NCBI RefSeq assembly: GCF_002295115.1
Contig: NZ_NSFV01000005.1
Location: forward strand, 1 to 64,000
Origin: Mesorhizobium sp. WSM4311
Lineage (GTDB): Bacteria > Pseudomonadota > Alphaproteobacteria > Rhizobiales > Rhizobiaceae
DNA: 64,000 bases
Direction of reading: 5' to 3'
Shown: piece after piece, positions 7,780 through 16,797 of the stretch
How the letters are laid out: every line of letters starts with the position of its first letter
Position numbering within the stretch: position 1 is the stretch's first letter
Translations under genes and position numbers: made by a program
The notes under the pieces: generated by a model
Told to the model about the DNA's origin: nothing
The model's input: only the letters and a program-made list of their open reading frames with translations
Database searches by the model: none

Positions 7780-9255
7780 TTACGCCTTCCAAGGATCCGC
7801 AACCCTTGGCCATATCTTGCGCGTCAGCTTCCTGTAATCGGTCACCGCAGGATTGCTGGGATACGAACTTGGCGCCGTGACGTAGATGATCTCCGCCGCG
7901 ATCGGCTCGAAGCCGGCGTAGAAATGGTTGGTCGACTTGATCAGCAGCATATCCTTGCCCAGCGGATCGACGCCAATATTGGAGAAAATGTCCGGCTCGA
8001 AAGTCTGGGTTCGGTTGGTGTTGAGGATGATGTCGACCTCGGTGCCTTCGATGCGCACCAGCGCGGTTGGACCGAGCGTCACCCGGCTCGGCCCGAAACT
8101 CTGCCAGCCCTCGGCAACGGCCTTCAGCACCTTGACGCGGGCGTCGATCGGTTCACCCGCCTGCGGCCCTGCCTTGCCGCCGAAACGCAGGTCGATGACC
8201 GCGCCCTCGCCGGCCGCCAGGCAGAAGGTGACGGCGATCGGATCCCAGATCGTCGCCACGCCGAATCTGTCGAGGCCACGCACCAGCATCTGACGCAGCA
8301 CGAAGGTGCCGTCGCCGGGAACGCCGCCGCCGGGATTGTCCCATATGTCGGCGATGACCACCGGCTTGCCGGGGTTCTCGGCGCGCACCGCCAGCGCACG
8401 GTCGATGCCGTCGGCGGTATCGAGCATCGTCATCGCCGTCTTTTCGCGCATGGCATAGAGTTCCCGTCCCAGCCGCTCCGCCAGCGCGTCGCCCCCGGCC
8501 TTGTCATTGTCGGTGACGACGAGGATGCGCGTGCCCATTTCCGGCACGTCGGCGGCCATGAAGCCGTGGATCACTGAAACCGACAGCACGCCGTCCTTGC
8601 CGTGCAGCGCCTTGATGCGGTCGACGAAGGAGCGCATCGGCTCGCGGCTGGTCGGTAGCACCTGGATCATCCGGCAGTCGAAGGTCGAGATGACGGGCTT
8701 GATCTCGCCGCGCGCGGCGGCCAGCCCCAGCTCGACGACATGCTCGCCGCGTTCGTAGAAATCGGTGTGCGGGAATTCGAGGAAATAGGCCATGATGTCG
8801 GATGCCGCCACGCGCTTGGGCGTCAGATGGCTGTGCGGATCGAACTCGCAGGCGATCACCACGTCGGGCCCGACAATCCCGCGCACACGTTCCAGCAGGT
8901 CGCCTTCGCAATCGTCATAGCCTTGCGCCACCATGGCGCCGTGCAGTCCGAGAATGACCGCGTCGACCGGCAGTGCCGCCTTCAACTGATCGAGGATCTC
9001 GTCGCGCAGCGCCTCGAAGGTCTGCCGCTGCACCAGGCCGCCGGGCTCGGCCCAGGTCGCGGTGCCTTCGATCACGGTCAACCCTTCCTTGGCCGCGCGC
9101 CGGCGCAAGGCGACGATCGGCGACGAGCACAGCGTCGGCGTCTCCGGATGCTTGCCCGGTCCGGCATAGAAGGCCATCTCGAACGATGCCCGGTCCGTCG
9201 GCACCGGCGAAAAGGTGTTGGTTTCCGTCGCCAGCGAGGCGGTGAAGATGCGCAT
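7780..9255 (-). CDS. M81 family metallopeptidase (MlrC/microcystinase-like)
   Basis: The 491-residue protein shows the M81 pattern: RIFTASLATETNTFSP at the N-terminus, VILGLHGAMVAQGYDDCEGD, ACEFDPHSHLT and FPHTDFYERG with candidate zinc-binding Asp and His residues, and ADIWDNPGGGVPGDGTF. The founding member, MlrC, acts on linearised microcystin in Sphingomonas, but natural substrates of rhizobial members are unknown. The start at 9255 has CGGAG nine bases upstream. It is the last gene of a carbohydrate ABC transporter operon, 23 bases after the second permease. Confidence 0.9.
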   Translation of the reverse strand: MRIFTASLATETNTFSPVPTDRASFEMAFYAGPGKHPETPTLCSSPIVALRRRAAKEGLTVIEGTATWAEPGGLVQRQTFEALRDEILDQLKAALPVDAVILGLHGAMVAQGYDDCEGDLLERVRGIVGPDVVIACEFDPHSHLTPKRVAASDIMAYFLEFPHTDFYERGEHVVELGLAAARGEIKPVISTFDCRMIQVLPTSREPMRSFVDRIKALHGKDGVLSVSVIHGFMAADVPEMGTRILVVTDNDKAGGDALAERLGRELYAMREKTAMTMLDTADGIDRALAVRAENPGKPVVIADIWDNPGGGVPGDGTFVLRQMLVRGLDRFGVATIWDPIAVTFCLAAGEGAVIDLRFGGKAGPQAGEPIDARVKVLKAVAEGWQSFGPSRVTLGPTALVRIEGTEVDIILNTNRTQTFEPDIFSNIGVDPLGKDMLLIKSTNHFYAGFEPIAAEIIYVTAPSSYPSNPAVTDYRKLTRKIWPRVADPWKA

Positions 9256-9278
9256 GTAGGCTCCGTGGAATGCAAATT

Positions 9279-10103
9279 CTATTTGACGGCCCCGAGCGCC
9301 AGCCCGCGCACGAGGTAGCGCTGCAGCCAGATGAACAGGATCGCCACCGGCAATGTCGCCAGCAGTGTCGCCGCCATGACGTGATGCCACTCGATCGTGT
9401 AGCGGCCGGCGACGAGAGAAAAGACCTGGATCGGCAGCGTATAGCTTTCCTGGCTGCGCAGCATGGTCAGCGCCACGACGAACTCGTTCCAGGCGTTGAT
9501 GAAGGTGAAGATGGCGGTGACCGCGATGGCCGGCAGGCAGAGCGGCAGGAACACTTTGCGCAGGGTCAGCCAGCGGCCGGCGCCTTCCATCCAGGCGGCC
9601 TCCTCGAGGTCGCGCGGAATGGTGTCGAAATAGCTCTGCAGCATCCAGACGGTGAAGGCGACGTTGAAGGCCATGTAGATGAAGCCGAGCGCCGTCGTCG
9701 ATTCGACCAGCCCCCAGGCGGCCATCAGCCGGAACAAGCCGAGCACCAGCACGATCGGCGAAATCATCTGCGAGATCAGCAGGAACTGGCGGAAGGCGCC
9801 GTAGCCGGCAAAGCGAAAGCGCGACATGGCGTAGGCAGCGGGAACGGAGATGAGGATGGCGCCGACCGTGGCGATGACCGAGACATAGAGCGAATTGGCC
9901 AGTGCCTGGCCAAAGCCGGTCGCCACCCACATGTCGGCAAAATTCGACCAGCGGAACTCGCTTGGCCACCATGTCGGCGACAGCACCTCCTGTCGCGGCT
10001 TGACCGCGGTGAGCAACATCACCGCGAAGGGAAACAGCGTCACCACGATCAGCGGCGCCAAAAGCAGCCAGGCGACGATGGTGCGTTTGAGTTTGCTGGT
10101 CAT
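9279..10103 (-). CDS. Carbohydrate ABC transporter permease (MalG type)
   Basis: This 274-residue inner-membrane protein has about six transmembrane segments and the binding-protein-dependent permease loop [21 protein letters not shown], the EAA motif that docks the ATPase. It ends in [15 protein letters not shown], typical of MalG-like subunits. Its ATG overlaps the stop of the preceding permease (ATGA). It pairs with that permease, and the likely ATPase is encoded divergently at 13641-14708. Confidence 0.94.
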   Translation of the reverse strand: MTSKLKRTIVAWLLLAPLIVVTLFPFAVMLLTAVKPRQEVLSPTWWPSEFRWSNFADMWVATGFGQALANSLYVSVIATVGAILISVPAAYAMSRFRFAGYGAFRQFLLISQMISPIVLVLGLFRLMAAWGLVESTTALGFIYMAFNVAFTVWMLQSYFDTIPRDLEEAAWMEGAGRWLTLRKVFLPLCLPAIAVTAIFTFINAWNEFVVALTMLRSQESYTLPIQVFSLVAGRYTIEWHHVMAATLLATLPVAILFIWLQRYLVRGLALGAVK

Positions 10104-10969
10104 GCGCGCTGCTCCCGCATCGCCAACCGCACATAGATCATGGTGAAGACCAGCAATATGGCGAACATCACCAGCGACACCGCCGAGGCCTCGCCCAGTT
10201 TGCCGATGCGGAAGGCAAGCTTGTAGAGGTGGGTGACCAGGATGTCGGTCGAGTTGGCCGGCCCGCCCTGCGTCATCACCCAGATGATCGGGAAGGAGTT
10301 GAAGACGTAGATGGTGTTGAGCACGATGGCGATGTTTATGAACGGCTTCAGCAGCGGAAAGGTGATCTCGCGGAACTGCTGCAGCGGCGTGGCGCCCTCG
10401 AGCGCCGCCGCCTCGTAGAGATCGTCCGGGATCGACGACAGGCCGCCGAGGAAGATCGTCGTGGTGAACGGCACCGTCACCAATATGCCGATCAGCACCT
10501 GCATCGGGAACGCCGTCTCGGCGCTGGCCAGCCACTGGATGTTGTGGTCGATCAGGCCAAGGCCAAGCAGCGCCGAATTCAGCATGCCGCTTTCGCCGCT
10601 GAGCGCCCAGCGCCAGACCACCGCCGTCATGGTCAGCGACACCGCCCAGGGCAGCATGATGATGACGCGGGCAAGGCCACGGCCGTAGAAATCGGTGTTG
10701 AGGATCATCGCCACCGGCACCGACAGCAGCAGCGCGCCGCCGACCACCAGCACGGTCCACACACCGGTGCGCCAGAGTGCCGCGACGAAGTCGGGATCGG
10801 CGGCAAGCGAGGCGAAATTGGCAAGGCCGCTGAACTCGCGCAGCTGGCCGAAGCGGTTGACGTCATGCGTCGAGATCTGGATCAGGTCCCAGACCGGCCA
10901 GAAGATGACGACCGCCGCCAGGAACAGGCTGGGCAAGGTCAGGAGATAGGGCAGGAAACGATTTTGCAT
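10100..10969 (-). CDS. Carbohydrate ABC transporter permease (MalF/UgpA type)
   Basis: The 289-residue product has an N-terminal membrane helix ([19 protein letters not shown]), further transmembrane segments and the EAA loop [20 protein letters not shown]. It is the first-type permease of a CUT1 sugar transporter. It lies downstream of the binding-protein gene but is separated from it by 484 bases containing a palindromic repeat, so its expression may be lower than that of the binding protein. Confidence 0.94.
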   Translation of the reverse strand: MQNRFLPYLLTLPSLFLAAVVIFWPVWDLIQISTHDVNRFGQLREFSGLANFASLAADPDFVAALWRTGVWTVLVVGGALLLSVPVAMILNTDFYGRGLARVIIMLPWAVSLTMTAVVWRWALSGESGMLNSALLGLGLIDHNIQWLASAETAFPMQVLIGILVTVPFTTTIFLGGLSSIPDDLYEAAALEGATPLQQFREITFPLLKPFINIAIVLNTIYVFNSFPIIWVMTQGGPANSTDILVTHLYKLAFRIGKLGEASAVSLVMFAILLVFTMIYVRLAMREQRA

Positions 10970-11128
10970 CGGCTGGTTCGTACCGCGTTGCGGGTGGAGA
11001 TTGGATTGCGCTGGCTTAACAGATTACTTTATCCCGCCTCGTTCTTCTCAGGGCCTTCAGGATTCCTTGCAAGCATCGGCGCTGCCCATCACCTGTCTGC
11101 CCGTCCTCCGCAGCCGTTGCGGAAGGGG

Positions 11129-11320
11129 CCTTTCCTCTCCCCCGTCGATCGGGGGAGAGGTGTCGAGCGAAGCTCGACGGAGTGGGGGTCGACCCTTGGG
11201 CGCAAGGCAAGGCGACATTTGCGCCTTTCCCGTGCCCGTTCGCGGCGGTTGCCAGGTGGTTCCCCCACTCCGTCTCGGCTCCGCCGAGCCACCTCTCCCC
11301 CCTCCGGAGGGAGAGGAAGG
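11129..11320. repeat. RIME-like palindromic repeat, family C, inside ABC operon
   Basis: The element opens with a hairpin (CTCTCCCCC, loop, GGGGGAGAG) and closes with a second one around CCTCTCCCCCCTCCGGAGGG; the inner parts GTCGAGCGAAGCTCGAC and GGAGTGGGGG find partners in CCCCCACTCC further on. It is the main content of the 484-base gap 10970-11453 between the binding-protein gene and the first permease. The flanks of the gap hold no gene that I can support. A role in stabilising the upstream message is plausible. Confidence 0.8.
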
Positions 11321-11430
11321 AGCCTGGCAGGGCGGCGCTGACACCGACGAACTGTCCTTCTTCTCAAGTCGGCAAGGGTGTGGCGCGCCCCGCCTGAGTC
11401 TGGGGCGCGCCACGGGGCGCAGGGAGATAC

Positions 11431-11470
11431 GCCCTATTTCTTCAGCACGGCCCCTATTTCTTCAGCACGG
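11431..11470. repeat. 20-base tandem duplication at the end of the binding-protein gene
   Basis: CCCTATTTCTTCAGCACGG occurs twice head to tail. The right copy holds the last codons and TAG stop of the binding-protein gene; the left copy repeats those codons after the stop. The protein is not changed. This looks like a recent slippage or repair event. Confidence 0.9.
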
Positions 11471-12686
11471 CGTTGGCCTTCGCCGCCGCGTCCTTCAGGC
11501 CTGCCTCGGGGTCGCCGCCGAGATAGATCTTCTGCATGGCGTCGGACGTGATCTGGGCGATCTCTTCCCAGCCCGGAATGACCGGCGCGAAACGAGCGTC
11601 GGGCAGCAGCGCGGTGAAGGCGGCGAGATCGGCATTGTTGACGTAATAATCCATCTTGGCCTCTTCCTTGTTCACCGGCAGGAAGCCTTCGCCTTGCGTG
11701 AACTTGGCGCGCTGTTCCGTGGTGAACAGGAAGTCGAGCAGCTTCCAGGCCTCATCCTTGTTCTTGGAGTTCTTGAACATGATGATGGAATCGGTGACGC
11801 CATAGGTCCCGCGCGCCCCGCTCGGGCCGGCCGGAATGGCCGCCACGCCGTATTTCAGCTTCGGCGCCTCGTCCTTGATCTGGTTGGACAGGAAGGGTGC
11901 GGTGATCATCATGCCGACCTTGCCCTGCTTGAACAGGTTCTGCACGTCCTCGCGGTTGTTGGAGGTCACGCCTGGCTCGGTCAGCCCCTCGTCGATCATC
12001 GACTTGTAGAGCTTGGCGGCTTCGAGCGCGCCCGGCGTGCCGAGGCCCGACGTGCCGTCCTTGTTGAGGATCTCGGTGCCTTGCGACCACATGGCGTAGT
12101 AGTAGTAGACGTCGGTCTCGATCTCCTTGCCCTGCAGGCCGAAGCCGAAGGTGCCGGACCCCAGCGCCTTGATCTTGCGCGCATCGTCCTGCAGTTCGGT
12201 CCAGGTCGCCGGCGGCTTGGCGATGCCGGCCTTCTCGAACAGCTCCTTGTTGTAATAGAGCGCGCGCGCCGAAGCGGCGATCGGCAGGCCGTAGGTCTTG
12301 CCGTCCATGATCGAGGGCGACAGGAAGGTGTCGATGAAGCGGCCCTTGAAGTCGGGCGTGATGTAGCTGTCGAGCGGTTCGGCGACGTCCTGCTGGACGA
12401 AGTCGATCAGCCAGCGCGTGCCGATGATCGACAGGTCCGCATTGGTGCCGGCGGTGATGTCGGTGGTCAGCTTCTGCAACAGCACATCCCACGGCACGAC
12501 CTCGAACTTGATGGTGATGCCGGGGTTCTTGGCCTCGAATTCCTTCTTGACCGCTTCGAAATACGGACCGGTCTTGGCGCTGTATTCGGCGACGGTGACG
12601 CGCACTTCACCCGCATTCGCCTGCGCCGCGAAGGCCAGCATGCTCATTCCGGCCATCAGGCCGACAGTCCATTTGGCAAGGCTCAT
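11454..12686 (-). CDS. Extracellular solute-binding protein of carbohydrate ABC transporter
   Basis: The 410-residue product has a signal peptide (LMAGMSMLAFAAQANAGE) and a family 1 solute-binding fold (FEAKNPGITIKFEVVPWDVL, YGLPIAASARALYYNKELFE, FFTTEQRAKFTQGEGF-like C-terminal half). It would capture a sugar or sugar derivative in the periplasm for the permeases downstream. The ATG at 12686 is preceded by GGGAGAG. The ligand cannot be read from the sequence. It is divergent from an SDR and ATPase gene pair of the same system. Confidence 0.93.
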   Translation of the reverse strand: MSLAKWTVGLMAGMSMLAFAAQANAGEVRVTVAEYSAKTGPYFEAVKKEFEAKNPGITIKFEVVPWDVLLQKLTTDITAGTNADLSIIGTRWLIDFVQQDVAEPLDSYITPDFKGRFIDTFLSPSIMDGKTYGLPIAASARALYYNKELFEKAGIAKPPATWTELQDDARKIKALGSGTFGFGLQGKEIETDVYYYYAMWSQGTEILNKDGTSGLGTPGALEAAKLYKSMIDEGLTEPGVTSNNREDVQNLFKQGKVGMMITAPFLSNQIKDEAPKLKYGVAAIPAGPSGARGTYGVTDSIIMFKNSKNKDEAWKLLDFLFTTEQRAKFTQGEGFLPVNKEEAKMDYYVNNADLAAFTALLPDARFAPVIPGWEEIAQITSDAMQKIYLGGDPEAGLKDAAAKANAVLKK

Positions 12687-12867
12687 CTGATCTCTCCCAT
12701 TGTTCCGCGCATTTGCGCTCCTTGTGCCGATGACGGGCACAAGATTTATGTGACTTTCCTACATTATCGAGGAATTCAGCGCATGCAAGCGGATTATCAT
12801 GTTGCTTAATTACATTCATTTCAGTAACCTGCCGGCATCTGCCTGACATGCGGGAGGAGCAAGCGCC

Positions 12868-13638
12868 GTGGTTTCGAAAGCCGAATTCGAAGGCCGCTCT
12901 GTCGTCGTCACCGGTGCCGGCGGCGGCCTTGGCTCGGCGATCGTCGCATTGCTGGCCGGAAGGGGCGCACGGGTGGTCGGCTGCGACCAGTCGCAGGAGG
13001 CGCTGGCAAGCCCGCACCTCGCCTCGCGCCATCTCTTCAACCTTCTCGACCGGGCTTCGATCGAGGCGGGGATCGCCGCTGTGCTGGACAGAGACGGCGT
13101 GCCCGATATCCTGATCAACAATGCCGGCTGGACGCGCGCCGAGACGATTTCCGCGCTCGATGCCGACAGGATCGAGCACGAGCTCGACCTCAATCTGACC
13201 GGGGTGATGACTTTCGCCGACCCTATCGTCAAGGCGATGGCGGCGCGCGGGTCAGGCAGCGTCGTCTTCATCTCCTCCGTCAACGCCATCGCGCATTTCG
13301 GCAATCCGGCCTACGCCGCGGCCAAGGCCGGCATCAACGCCTATGCCAAATCGATCGCTGTCGAACTCGGCCGCAGCGGCGTGCGCGCCAATGTCGTCTG
13401 TCCCGGATCGATCCGCACCGCCGCCTGGGACCATCGCCTGGCCAAGGACCCGGAAATCCTGGGCAAGCTCAAGCGCCTCTATCCGCTCGGCCGCATCGTC
13501 GACGCCTCGGAAGTGGCTGAAGCCGTGGCTTTCCTTGCCTCGGACCGCGCATCGGGCGTAACAGGCGTGGTGATGCCCGTGGATGCCGGACTGACCGCCG
13601 GCTGCCTGCCGTTCATCGACGACATATTGGGAGCGTGA
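12868..13638 (+). CDS. Short-chain dehydrogenase/reductase (SDR)
   Basis: The 256-residue enzyme has the classical SDR elements: nucleotide-binding VVTGAGGGLGSAI near the N-terminus, NNAG, the catalytic Ser in FISSVNAI and the YAAAKAG motif. It likely oxidises a hydroxyl group with NAD(P). Translation starts at GTG 12868, eight bases after GGGAGGAG. It heads an operon with an ABC ATPase and an RpiR regulator, so the imported compound is probably its substrate. Confidence 0.9.
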   Translation: MVSKAEFEGRSVVVTGAGGGLGSAIVALLAGRGARVVGCDQSQEALASPHLASRHLFNLLDRASIEAGIAAVLDRDGVPDILINNAGWTRAETISALDADRIEHELDLNLTGVMTFADPIVKAMAARGSGSVVFISSVNAIAHFGNPAYAAAKAGINAYAKSIAVELGRSGVRANVVCPGSIRTAAWDHRLAKDPEILGKLKRLYPLGRIVDASEVAEAVAFLASDRASGVTGVVMPVDAGLTAGCLPFIDDILGA

Positions 13639-13640
13639 CC

Positions 13641-14708
13641 ATGACCGACGTCCTGTTTCGCAACCTGTCGAAATCCTTTGGCCAGCATAAGATCCTCGAG
13701 GACATCAACCTCGACATCAGGAGCGGCGAGTTCGTGGTGCTGGTCGGCCCGTCCGGCTGCGGCAAGTCGACCTTGCTGCGCATGCTGGCCGGCCTGGAGA
13801 CGATCAGTTCCGGAGACCTCATGATCGGCGGCACGCGCGCCAACGATCTGCCGCCACAGCAGCGCAACATCGCCATGGTGTTCCAGTCCTATGCGCTGTT
13901 CCCGCATTTGAAGGCCTCCGACAATATCGGCTTCGGCCCGAAGATCCGTGGCGAGAACCGTGCCGCCATCGACGACAAGGTCAAGAAGGCCTCCGGGGTG
14001 CTCAACCTCTTCTCCTATCTCGACCGCTATCCCCGCCAGCTCTCAGGCGGCCAGCGTCAGCGCGTCGCCATGGGCCGCGCCATTGTGCGCGAACCCTCGG
14101 TGTTCCTGTTCGACGAGCCGCTCAGCAATCTCGACGCGCAGTTGCGCGTCCAGATGCGCACCGAGATCAAGGCGCTGCACCAGCGGCTGAAATCGACCAT
14201 CGTCTATGTCACCCACGACCAGATCGAAGCCATGACCATGGCCGACCGCATCGTCGTGATGGACCGCGGCCGGATCCAGCAGGTCGGCGCCCCGCTTGAG
14301 CTCTATGACCGGCCGGCCAACAAGTTCGTCGCCGGCTTTCTTGGCTCCCCCTCGATGAGCTTTGTCTCCGGCGCCCTCAAGGCGACGCCCGAGAAAAGCT
14401 GGTTCGAATCGGCCGGCGGCGGACGGCTTGCGCTTGCCGGCAAGGCGGCACCGGCTGGCAATGCTGTGGAGGCCGGCATCCGGCCCGAGCACTTCATCAT
14501 CGGCGAGGCCGCCGACGCCATGGCGCTCAAGGTGGATGTCGTCGAGCCGACGGGCTCCGAGACCCATGTCTATGGCGCCATCGGCACCGATACGGTGCGC
14601 GCCGTGTTCCGCGACAGGGTGCCGGTCAAGCCGGGCGACCTGCTGCCGGTCTCGGTCGATCCCGGCAACATCCATCTGTTCGACAAGGCGACCGGCCTGC
14701 CGCTATAA
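13641..14708 (+). CDS. ABC transporter ATPase, UgpC/MsmK type
   Basis: This 355-residue ATPase has Walker A GPSGCGKST (residues 36-44), signature LSGGQRQRV, Walker B FLFDEP and a C-terminal TOBE-like regulatory part (AGIRPEHFIIGE). These are features of CUT1 ATPases. ATG 13641 is preferred over the GTG six bases earlier because GGGAG lies at the right distance. It would energise the permeases encoded at 9279-10969. Confidence 0.94.
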   Translation: MTDVLFRNLSKSFGQHKILEDINLDIRSGEFVVLVGPSGCGKSTLLRMLAGLETISSGDLMIGGTRANDLPPQQRNIAMVFQSYALFPHLKASDNIGFGPKIRGENRAAIDDKVKKASGVLNLFSYLDRYPRQLSGGQRQRVAMGRAIVREPSVFLFDEPLSNLDAQLRVQMRTEIKALHQRLKSTIVYVTHDQIEAMTMADRIVVMDRGRIQQVGAPLELYDRPANKFVAGFLGSPSMSFVSGALKATPEKSWFESAGGGRLALAGKAAPAGNAVEAGIRPEHFIIGEAADAMALKVDVVEPTGSETHVYGAIGTDTVRAVFRDRVPVKPGDLLPVSVDPGNIHLFDKATGLPL

Positions 14709-14750
14709 GGCCTGCCCCGAGGGCAACGGCATGAAGACGAAACGACAGAC

Positions 14751-15632
14751 ATGAAGACGCCGGCAGACATCATCACGCGGCTGCAGCTGGTGTCGCAGGA
14801 CGGCACCAAGTCGGATCGCCGGCTGGCCGGCCTTGTGCTGTCCGATCTCGATTTCGCTTCCAAGGCGGCAATCTCGGAGATTGCCGCGCGCGTCGGCGTC
14901 AGCGAACCGACGGTGACGCGCTTCTGCCGCAATCTCGGCTGCGAGGGCCTGCGCGACTTCAAATTCTACCTGGCCCAGGCCATCGCCATTGGCGGCCAGT
15001 ATCTGTCGCCCGAACCGTTGAGCCGCGACGCGCGTGAGCAGCGCATCGCCTCGGCCATCACCGAAGCGGCGATCTCGGCCATCCAGCGCGCCAGCGAGAA
15101 CCTCGACATGACGACGCTGGTCGCCGTCGCCGAGCGGCTTGCGACGTCAGGCAATGTGCTGTGCATCGGCTCTGGCGGCATCTCCTCGATGATGGCGACC
15201 GAGATGCAGAATCGGCTGTTCCGCCTTGGCCTGCCGGTATTGGCGCAGATCGATGGCCAGTTGCAGCGCATGTATGCCGCCGTAGCCACATCGGAAACCA
15301 CCCTGGTCGCCTTTTCGGTGTCCGGCTATGCGCGCTCGGTCATCGAGGCGGTGCAGGTGGCCCAGCAATATGGCGCCACCACGGTCGCCATCACCGCGCC
15401 CGATTCGGCGCTGGCCAAGGCCGCCGACACGGTCATCCATTTGCAGCCGCTCGAGGACGGCAACATCTACAAGCCGACATCGTCGCGTTACGCGCTGCTG
15501 GCGATCGTCGACATGATCGTGACATCGGTTGCCGAGACGCGCGGTCCGAAGGTGCTGGAGAACTTGCGCCGCATCAAGCAGAGCGTGAACACGCTGAAGG
15601 TCGACGATCCAAGGCTCCCATTGGGGGATTGA
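14751..15632 (+). CDS. RpiR/HexR family transcriptional regulator
   Basis: The 293-residue protein combines an N-terminal helix-turn-helix of the RpiR type (AAISEIAARVGVSEPTVTRF) with a SIS domain (VLCIGSGGISSMMATEM, LVAFSVSGYARSVIEAVQ) that binds phosphosugars. It is the third gene of the SDR-ATPase operon and is the likely local regulator of the transporter. The 181-base divergent region 12687-12867 between the two operons is the probable target; I could not identify a convincing operator there. Confidence 0.9.
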   Translation: MKTPADIITRLQLVSQDGTKSDRRLAGLVLSDLDFASKAAISEIAARVGVSEPTVTRFCRNLGCEGLRDFKFYLAQAIAIGGQYLSPEPLSRDAREQRIASAITEAAISAIQRASENLDMTTLVAVAERLATSGNVLCIGSGGISSMMATEMQNRLFRLGLPVLAQIDGQLQRMYAAVATSETTLVAFSVSGYARSVIEAVQVAQQYGATTVAITAPDSALAKAADTVIHLQPLEDGNIYKPTSSRYALLAIVDMIVTSVAETRGPKVLENLRRIKQSVNTLKVDDPRLPLGD

Positions 15633-15635
15633 ACG

Positions 15636-15956
15636 TCAGCCAGAGGATTGACCGAGTGCTTCGACGCTCCGTGCCAGCACCTTCGGATCACCGGCTATGC
15701 GCAGCGTCTTGAGCCGTGCCGTGCCGCCGGCGACCACCGAAACGGCCGACGCCGGCACACCCAGCGTCTTGGCCACCAGCCTCTCCAGCGCGTGATTGGC
15801 GGCGCCGTTTTCCGGCACGGCGCGGACCCGCGCCTTGAAATGGCTTCGCCCGTCCGCCGCCGTTTCGACACCTTCCAACCTGTCCACGGAAGATTTTGGT
15901 GTCAGCCGCACGAACAGGTCGATGCCGTTCTCACGGATGCGGAACGGCGCGCTCAT
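15636..15956 (-). CDS. DUF167 (YggU-like) protein
   Basis: The 106-residue protein matches the DUF167 family (LFVRLTPKSS, RVRAVPENGAANHALERLVA, SAVSVVAGGTARLKTLRI). The function is not established. It follows yggT after 13 bases on the same strand, an arrangement common in proteobacteria. It is convergent with the RpiR gene, only three bases apart. Confidence 0.88.
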   Translation of the reverse strand: MSAPFRIRENGIDLFVRLTPKSSVDRLEGVETAADGRSHFKARVRAVPENGAANHALERLVAKTLGVPASAVSVVAGGTARLKTLRIAGDPKVLARSVEALGQSSG

Positions 15957-15969
15957 GCGATCGGCAGAC

Positions 15970-16260
15970 TCACAGCACCAGCGGTGCTATAGTGGTGAGA
16001 ATGAACTGCCTGACGAAGAACAGGATCAAGAGCAGGATGATCGGCGAGATGTCGATACCGCCAAGGTCCGGCATGAAGCGGCGGATCGGCCGCAGCGCCG
16101 GCTCGGTCAGCCGGTAGAGCATATTGCCGATGCTGCCGACGAACTGGTTGCGCGAATTGACGACGTTGAAGGCATAGAGCCAGGAAAAGATCGCCGAGGC
16201 GATGATGATCCACCAGTAGAGGTCAAGCGCCATGACGATGGTTTGAATGAGGGCGAGCAT
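15970..16260 (-). CDS. yggT: YggT family membrane protein
   Basis: The 96-residue product has two hydrophobic membrane regions separated by a conserved segment ([20 protein letters not shown]) that defines YggT proteins. ATG 16260 is chosen because the protein then begins with the first helix as in the family; longer forms would add an unlike leader. Family members have been linked to envelope and osmotic functions. It precedes the DUF167 gene in a probable two-gene operon. Confidence 0.9.
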   Translation of the reverse strand: MLALIQTIVMALDLYWWIIIASAIFSWLYAFNVVNSRNQFVGSIGNMLYRLTEPALRPIRRFMPDLGGIDISPIILLLILFFVRQFILTTIAPLVL

Positions 16261-16405
16261 GCCGGTCTCCAATTGTTGCCGACATGTAGCCATTGCACGC
16301 CAAACCGGCAAGGGCCGGCAACCGAAGCGCCAGGCAACGAGGATTTCGGCAGCGCCGCCTTGACAGAAATCAGCCGCGCCCGATAAATGCGCCACTTGCT
16401 GGAAC

Positions 16406-16481
16406 GGGGCTGTAGCTCAGCTGGGAGAGCGCATCGTTCGCAATGATGAGGTCAGGGGTTCGATCCCCCTCAGCTCCACCA
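16406..16481 (+). tRNA. tRNA-Ala, anticodon CGC
   Basis: The acceptor stem GGGGCTG pairs with CAGCTCC, followed by encoded CCA. The D arm GCTC-AGCTGGGA-GAGC, the anticodon arm with loop TTCGCAA and the T arm AGGGG-TTCGATC-CCCCT are all intact. The middle bases of the anticodon loop are CGC, which reads GCG alanine codons. The total is 76 bases. Confidence 0.97.
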
Positions 16482-16797
16482 GCAAAGTCGTCGGTTCTCC
16501 ACTTTTTCTGCCGCGCCGCCGGGACGCATGGTCGTCCCATGCGGCGCCGCGCGCCAATGTCACCCCAAAGCAGGCCGCAGGCAATTTCGCGACCTCCGGG
16601 GCCAGGCAATTGTCAATTGGACTTATGGCGATGACCGTTGCCGGATCGTCGCTATTTTTTTTGGAAGCCGCCCCATTAGAGTGGCGTTCTCAAATCGTTT
16701 TTTCTGTGTGTTGTGACAAGGCGTTTCGGCGGGGGCGACCGAAGGCGCTATACGGATTCCGAGTTGAAATGAAGAATTCGCCTGCGAAAGCAAAGAC
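16482..16797. other. Gene-free stretch between tRNA-Ala and XRE regulator
   Basis: No coding sequence is supported here. It holds a near-palindrome CAATTGTCAATTG at 16608-16620 and TTGTGACAA at 16711-16719 upstream of the regulator gene. Either could be an operator. No copy of the tRNA 3' end, which would mark an integrated element, was found by eye. Confidence 0.4.

Noticed and set aside
9895..10146. Short plus-strand frames within the permease genes
   Set aside because: They have no ribosome sites and lie inside well-supported minus-strand genes.
16406..16797. tRNA-Ala as the insertion site of a genomic island carrying the SagB locus
   Set aside because: No integrase gene and no second copy of the tRNA 3' end were found in the window.
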